From Gemmatimonadaceae bacterium (GTDB lineage Bacteria > Gemmatimonadota > Gemmatimonadetes > Gemmatimonadales > Gemmatimonadaceae): a stretch of 16,257 nt of DNA. Shown here one piece after another: positions 14,319 to 16,257 of the stretch; positions within the stretch are counted from its first letter, which is position 1; each line of letters starts with the position of its first letter. The stretch is taken from positions 1 through 16,257 of the forward strand of contig JANWKK010000211.1 in NCBI GenBank assembly GCA_025451425.1. Direction: 5' to 3'. The position numbers and the translations under genes were made by a program. The notes under the pieces were generated by a model, which searched no databases, was not told the DNA's origin, and worked only from the letters and a program-made list of their open reading frames with translations.

Positions 14319-14702
14319 ATGGCGACCAGGGCCAGGAAGTCGCGCGGGAAGTCTGGCAAGACCGCTTCAACGCGAGGCGGTAGCAAGAAGAGTTCGAAGA
14401 GCACGAAATCGCGCGGTCGGTCCGCGGCCGCTGCAAGCGCCGCGAGTAAGACACGGAGCGCGTCCACGGGACGTTCGAGCGCGTCGGCGAAGAGCGGTCG
14501 TTCGAGCGCGAAGCGCAGCGCGGCGACGACGACGTCTTCTCGTAAGGCGGCGACAGGTAAGTCTTCGAAGATGCCGGCGCCGATTGCGCGCGTCACCCGC
14601 GTGGCGCAAGAGGTCGCGAAGGAGGCGGGGTCCGCGGTAGTTGCTGGAATGGAGGCGATCAAGGACTTAGGCAGCAGCGTCGTCCAGCGCGTAACGGGTT
14701 GA
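14319..14702 (+). CDS. Lys/Arg/Ser/Ala-rich H1-like DNA-binding protein
   Basis: A 127-residue basic protein. Residues 1-85 are low-complexity K/R/S/T/A/G, resembling the tails of eukaryotic H1 and bacterial H1-like or AlgP-type proteins. The last 40 residues (from PAPIARVTRVAQEVAKEAGS) switch to a regular amphipathic helix ending IKDLGSSVVQRVTG, possibly an oligomerising or conserved tail. It probably binds DNA, and possibly compacts it. The ATG at 14319 has AGGAGA 6 bases upstream. It is flanked by the divergent band-7 gene and its own terminator at 14724. Low complexity means annotation rests on composition and not on homology. Confidence 0.8.
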   Translation: MATRARKSRGKSGKTASTRGGSKKSSKSTKSRGRSAAAASAASKTRSASTGRSSASAKSGRSSAKRSAATTTSSRKAATGKSSKMPAPIARVTRVAQEVAKEAGSAVVAGMEAIKDLGSSVVQRVTG

Positions 14703-14723
14703 TTCCGTCGCGCAGATGAGCAT

Positions 14724-14755
14724 CGAAGGGCGCCTCCCGGCGCCCTTCGTCTTTA
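14724..14755 (+). terminator. Rho-independent terminator of the H1-like gene
   Basis: An 11-base perfect stem, CGAAGGGCGCC (14724-14734) and GGCGCCCTTCG (14739-14749), has a TCCC tetraloop. It is followed by TCTTTAG on the plus strand. It lies 21 bases after the stop codon. The converging hydrolase gene ends at 14767, so it may also help that gene, but no T tract follows on the minus strand. Confidence 0.85.
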
Positions 14756-14766
14756 GCGTCCACTAA

Positions 14767-15687
14767 TTACGCGCGTCGCTCGCGAGCGATACGGGCACGG
14801 TGACCGTCGAGCCAGTCGGCGACAACCTCGAACACGTGATCTCGTCCGTAGTCGACGGTGATCACGTGGCCTGCTCCGGTCAGCCACACGAGTCTCTTGT
14901 CGACGGCGCCAATGCGATCGAAGGCCCGTTGCGCCGCGTCGGGTGGAATTCGGTTGTCTTCGCGCGACTGCACCATCAGCGTTGGAGACGCGATTCTGGG
15001 CAGCACGCGGATGCCGCACGCGACTGTCTTGCGCAGCGCACGCAAGGCCGCCGGCGTGAAGATACCATAGGCAAGGCTGCGTGCAGCTTCGCGTTCGTCC
15101 TGGATCGATCGCCTCGCGGCGGGGTCGAGAGCGCGAACGTATGGCACGGCGAAACGCCACAGCGATGCAGAGCGAGCGGCTAGGGCGATCCGTGTCGGTA
15201 ACGCGAGGTAGGGGGCGAGCAGCACAACAGCAGGAACCGACCCTTGTTCCGCGGCCAACTGTGCCGCCAGCGCCCCGCCCATCGAGAGTCCTGCGACTGC
15301 AACCCAGGAGTGCTCACCGCTAAGCTCTCGATAGGCGTCGCGGACCGTCTCCATCCACTGGTCAGCGAGAACGTTCGAGAATGCTCGTGGCGTTCGACCG
15401 TGACCCGGCAGCAAGGGTGCCCGCACGTGGTAGCCACGTTGATACAAGTAATCGGCGAGGTAGCGAAGGGTCTGCGGCGTGTCCCCGCCGCCGTGAATCA
15501 GCAGCACCGCAGGGGCGCTCGCACCGCGAGGCAAGTCGAAGCCCCGGGCGCCAATGATGATTCCGTCGGAATCGAGCGGCAGCCTTTTTTGCGTGTCGTC
15601 ACGCAGCCTGAACGCGGCTCGTCGCGTTAACGCGACGAGCACCGCAAACACAATCGCGAAAGGCGATAAGACCAGAGCCAGCATCAT
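14767..15687 (-). CDS. Membrane-anchored alpha/beta hydrolase (esterase/lysophospholipase-like)
   Basis: An alpha/beta-fold serine hydrolase of the lysophospholipase or S33 type; substrate unknown. The catalytic triad is visible: Ser-135 in GLSMGG, Asp-244 in SREDNRIP and His-274 in GAGHVITVD. The oxyanion-hole motif HGGGD precedes it. An N-terminal hydrophobic stretch (LALVLSPFAIVFAVLVAL) would anchor it in the inner membrane. The ATG at 15687 is preferred; a GTG at 15699 would add four residues, and neither start has a good Shine-Dalgarno. 306 residues is normal. It is convergent with the H1-like gene. Confidence 0.87.
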   Translation of the reverse strand: MMLALVLSPFAIVFAVLVALTRRAAFRLRDDTQKRLPLDSDGIIIGARGFDLPRGASAPAVLLIHGGGDTPQTLRYLADYLYQRGYHVRAPLLPGHGRTPRAFSNVLADQWMETVRDAYRELSGEHSWVAVAGLSMGGALAAQLAAEQGSVPAVVLLAPYLALPTRIALAARSASLWRFAVPYVRALDPAARRSIQDEREAARSLAYGIFTPAALRALRKTVACGIRVLPRIASPTLMVQSREDNRIPPDAAQRAFDRIGAVDKRLVWLTGAGHVITVDYGRDHVFEVVADWLDGHRARIARERRA

Positions 15688-15775
15688 GCGGACGAGCACC
15701 GAAAAGGATGACGTGCGCAGGACGAACGACGTCCGAGCGGAGACACCGCGCGAATCTATCGACTGGCCACGAAAC

Positions 15776-15800
15776 GGGGCGAGGAATGCCTCCTCGCCCC
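15776..15800 (-). terminator. Hairpin downstream of the Crp/Fnr gene
   Basis: A 10-base perfect stem, GGGGCGAGGA (15776-15785) and TCCTCGCCCC (15791-15800), has a 5-base loop. On the minus strand it is followed by GTTTCG, a weak T tract. It starts about 26 bases after the stop codon of the minus-strand regulator. Confidence 0.5.
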
Positions 15801-15825
15801 AGTTGACAGCCGTAACTGGCTTGGC

Positions 15826-16257
15826 TTACTGAAAGGTTTGCTCTGCGCGGTCCGCGAACGTCGCGATGAGCAACTCACTATCGGACGTCACCTCGACGCG
15901 CTCGGCCAGCTGCGTTGGCGGAGCAATAATGAGCGTGCTTCCCTTGCGCTCGACAAGCCCTTCGCCCGTGAGGCGGCTCAGAACGAGTGAGACAGACTCT
16001 CGCGTCGCGCCCACCAGCTCGCATAGCAGACGATAGCGCGCCGTGCACAGGACGATCTTCCCGTCTTCTCGGGTGAACGTCGCGTTATTGGCCATGCGGA
16101 GCAGCGTTGACACCATGCGCTGTTCGACGCTCAACGTTGTCAGTTCGCGAAGCTTATCCAGCAGCGCCGCGCGCTCTGCCATGAGTTGCGACACGAGTAC
16201 CAGCGCGTGCTGCGGTTGCTCCCGCACAAACGCCCGAAATCGCGTCGCGCTCAGAAA
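15826..16257 (-). CDS. Crp/Fnr-family transcriptional regulator, C-terminal part (cut by the right edge)
   Basis: The visible 143 residues are the C-terminal part of a Crp/Fnr-type regulator. They hold the linker helix (HALVLVSQLMAERAALLDKL) and the winged helix-turn-helix with LVGATRESVSLVLSRLTGEGLVE as recognition region. The open frame runs to the right edge without a stop (FLSATRFRAFVREQP precedes the GTG at 16227), so the start and the nucleotide or Fe-S sensor domain lie outside the window. The ligand is therefore unknown. It is followed by a hairpin at 15776-15800, and the alpha/beta hydrolase starts about 140 bases further on in the same direction. This is probably a separate unit. 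Confidence 0.88.
   Translation of the reverse strand, partial: FLSATRFRAFVREQPQHALVLVSQLMAERAALLDKLRELTTLSVEQRMVSTLLRMANNATFTREDGKIVLCTARYRLLCELVGATRESVSLVLSRLTGEGLVERKGSTLIIAPPTQLAERVEVTSDSELLIATFADRAEQTFQ

Overview
This window looks like an ordinary stretch of GC-rich (roughly 60% or more) bacterial chromosome, most plausibly from a Gemmatimonadota-type organism. That is an inference from the mix of gene families and no marker gene proves it. The families are a plasmid-type RPA initiator, a small Lys/Ser/Arg-rich H1-like protein, a four-cysteine Fe-trafficking protein, small zinc-ribbon proteins, and a Lig-Pol ordered LigD. I see no rRNA, tRNA, CRISPR array, insertion sequence, prophage or integrase.

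Layout, left to right. At 1-1089 (+) lie an RPA-family replication initiator, whose frame is open to the left edge, and a 64-residue unknown. A good promoter at 1086-1115 drives an S41 C-terminal processing peptidase (1145-2770). A TolB-like WD40/PD40 propeller protein follows (2833-3867), with two strong inverted repeats at the junction, one inside the signal-peptide codons. At 3885-6053 (-) an aldo/keto reductase and an NAPE-PLD-like metallo-beta-lactamase-fold hydrolase form an operon; the hydrolase lacks one normal zinc-ligand histidine. At 6371-9518 (+) lie a fatty acyl desaturase with its own terminator, then an Fe(2+)-trafficking (YggX-type) protein translationally coupled (GTGA) to a GH3 lipoprotein of the NagZ type.

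At 9505-11581 (-) is a decayed LigD. The nucleotidyltransferase (ligase) core is truncated, internally deleted and frameshifted, while the primase-polymerase domain downstream keeps all its catalytic residues. A small unknown gene with a strong ribosome binding site follows it. Upstream of ligD on the same strand is a cold-shock protein with its own terminator. At 12154-14119 (-) are two small zinc-ribbon proteins and an SPFH/band-7 membrane protein; the band-7 gene and one zinc-ribbon gene probably form an operon. At 14319-14702 (+) is an H1-like basic protein with a clear terminator. At 14767-16257 (-) lie a membrane-anchored alpha/beta hydrolase and the C-terminal part of a Crp/Fnr regulator cut by the right edge.

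There is no evident new multi-gene system. The most interesting points are the LigD decay with a preserved polymerase domain, the His-to-Pro change at a metal ligand in the NAPE-PLD-like protein, the hairpins at the peptidase/propeller junction, the four-cysteine YggX coupled to NagZ, and the Asp-to-Asn change in the GH3 His-Asp dyad.
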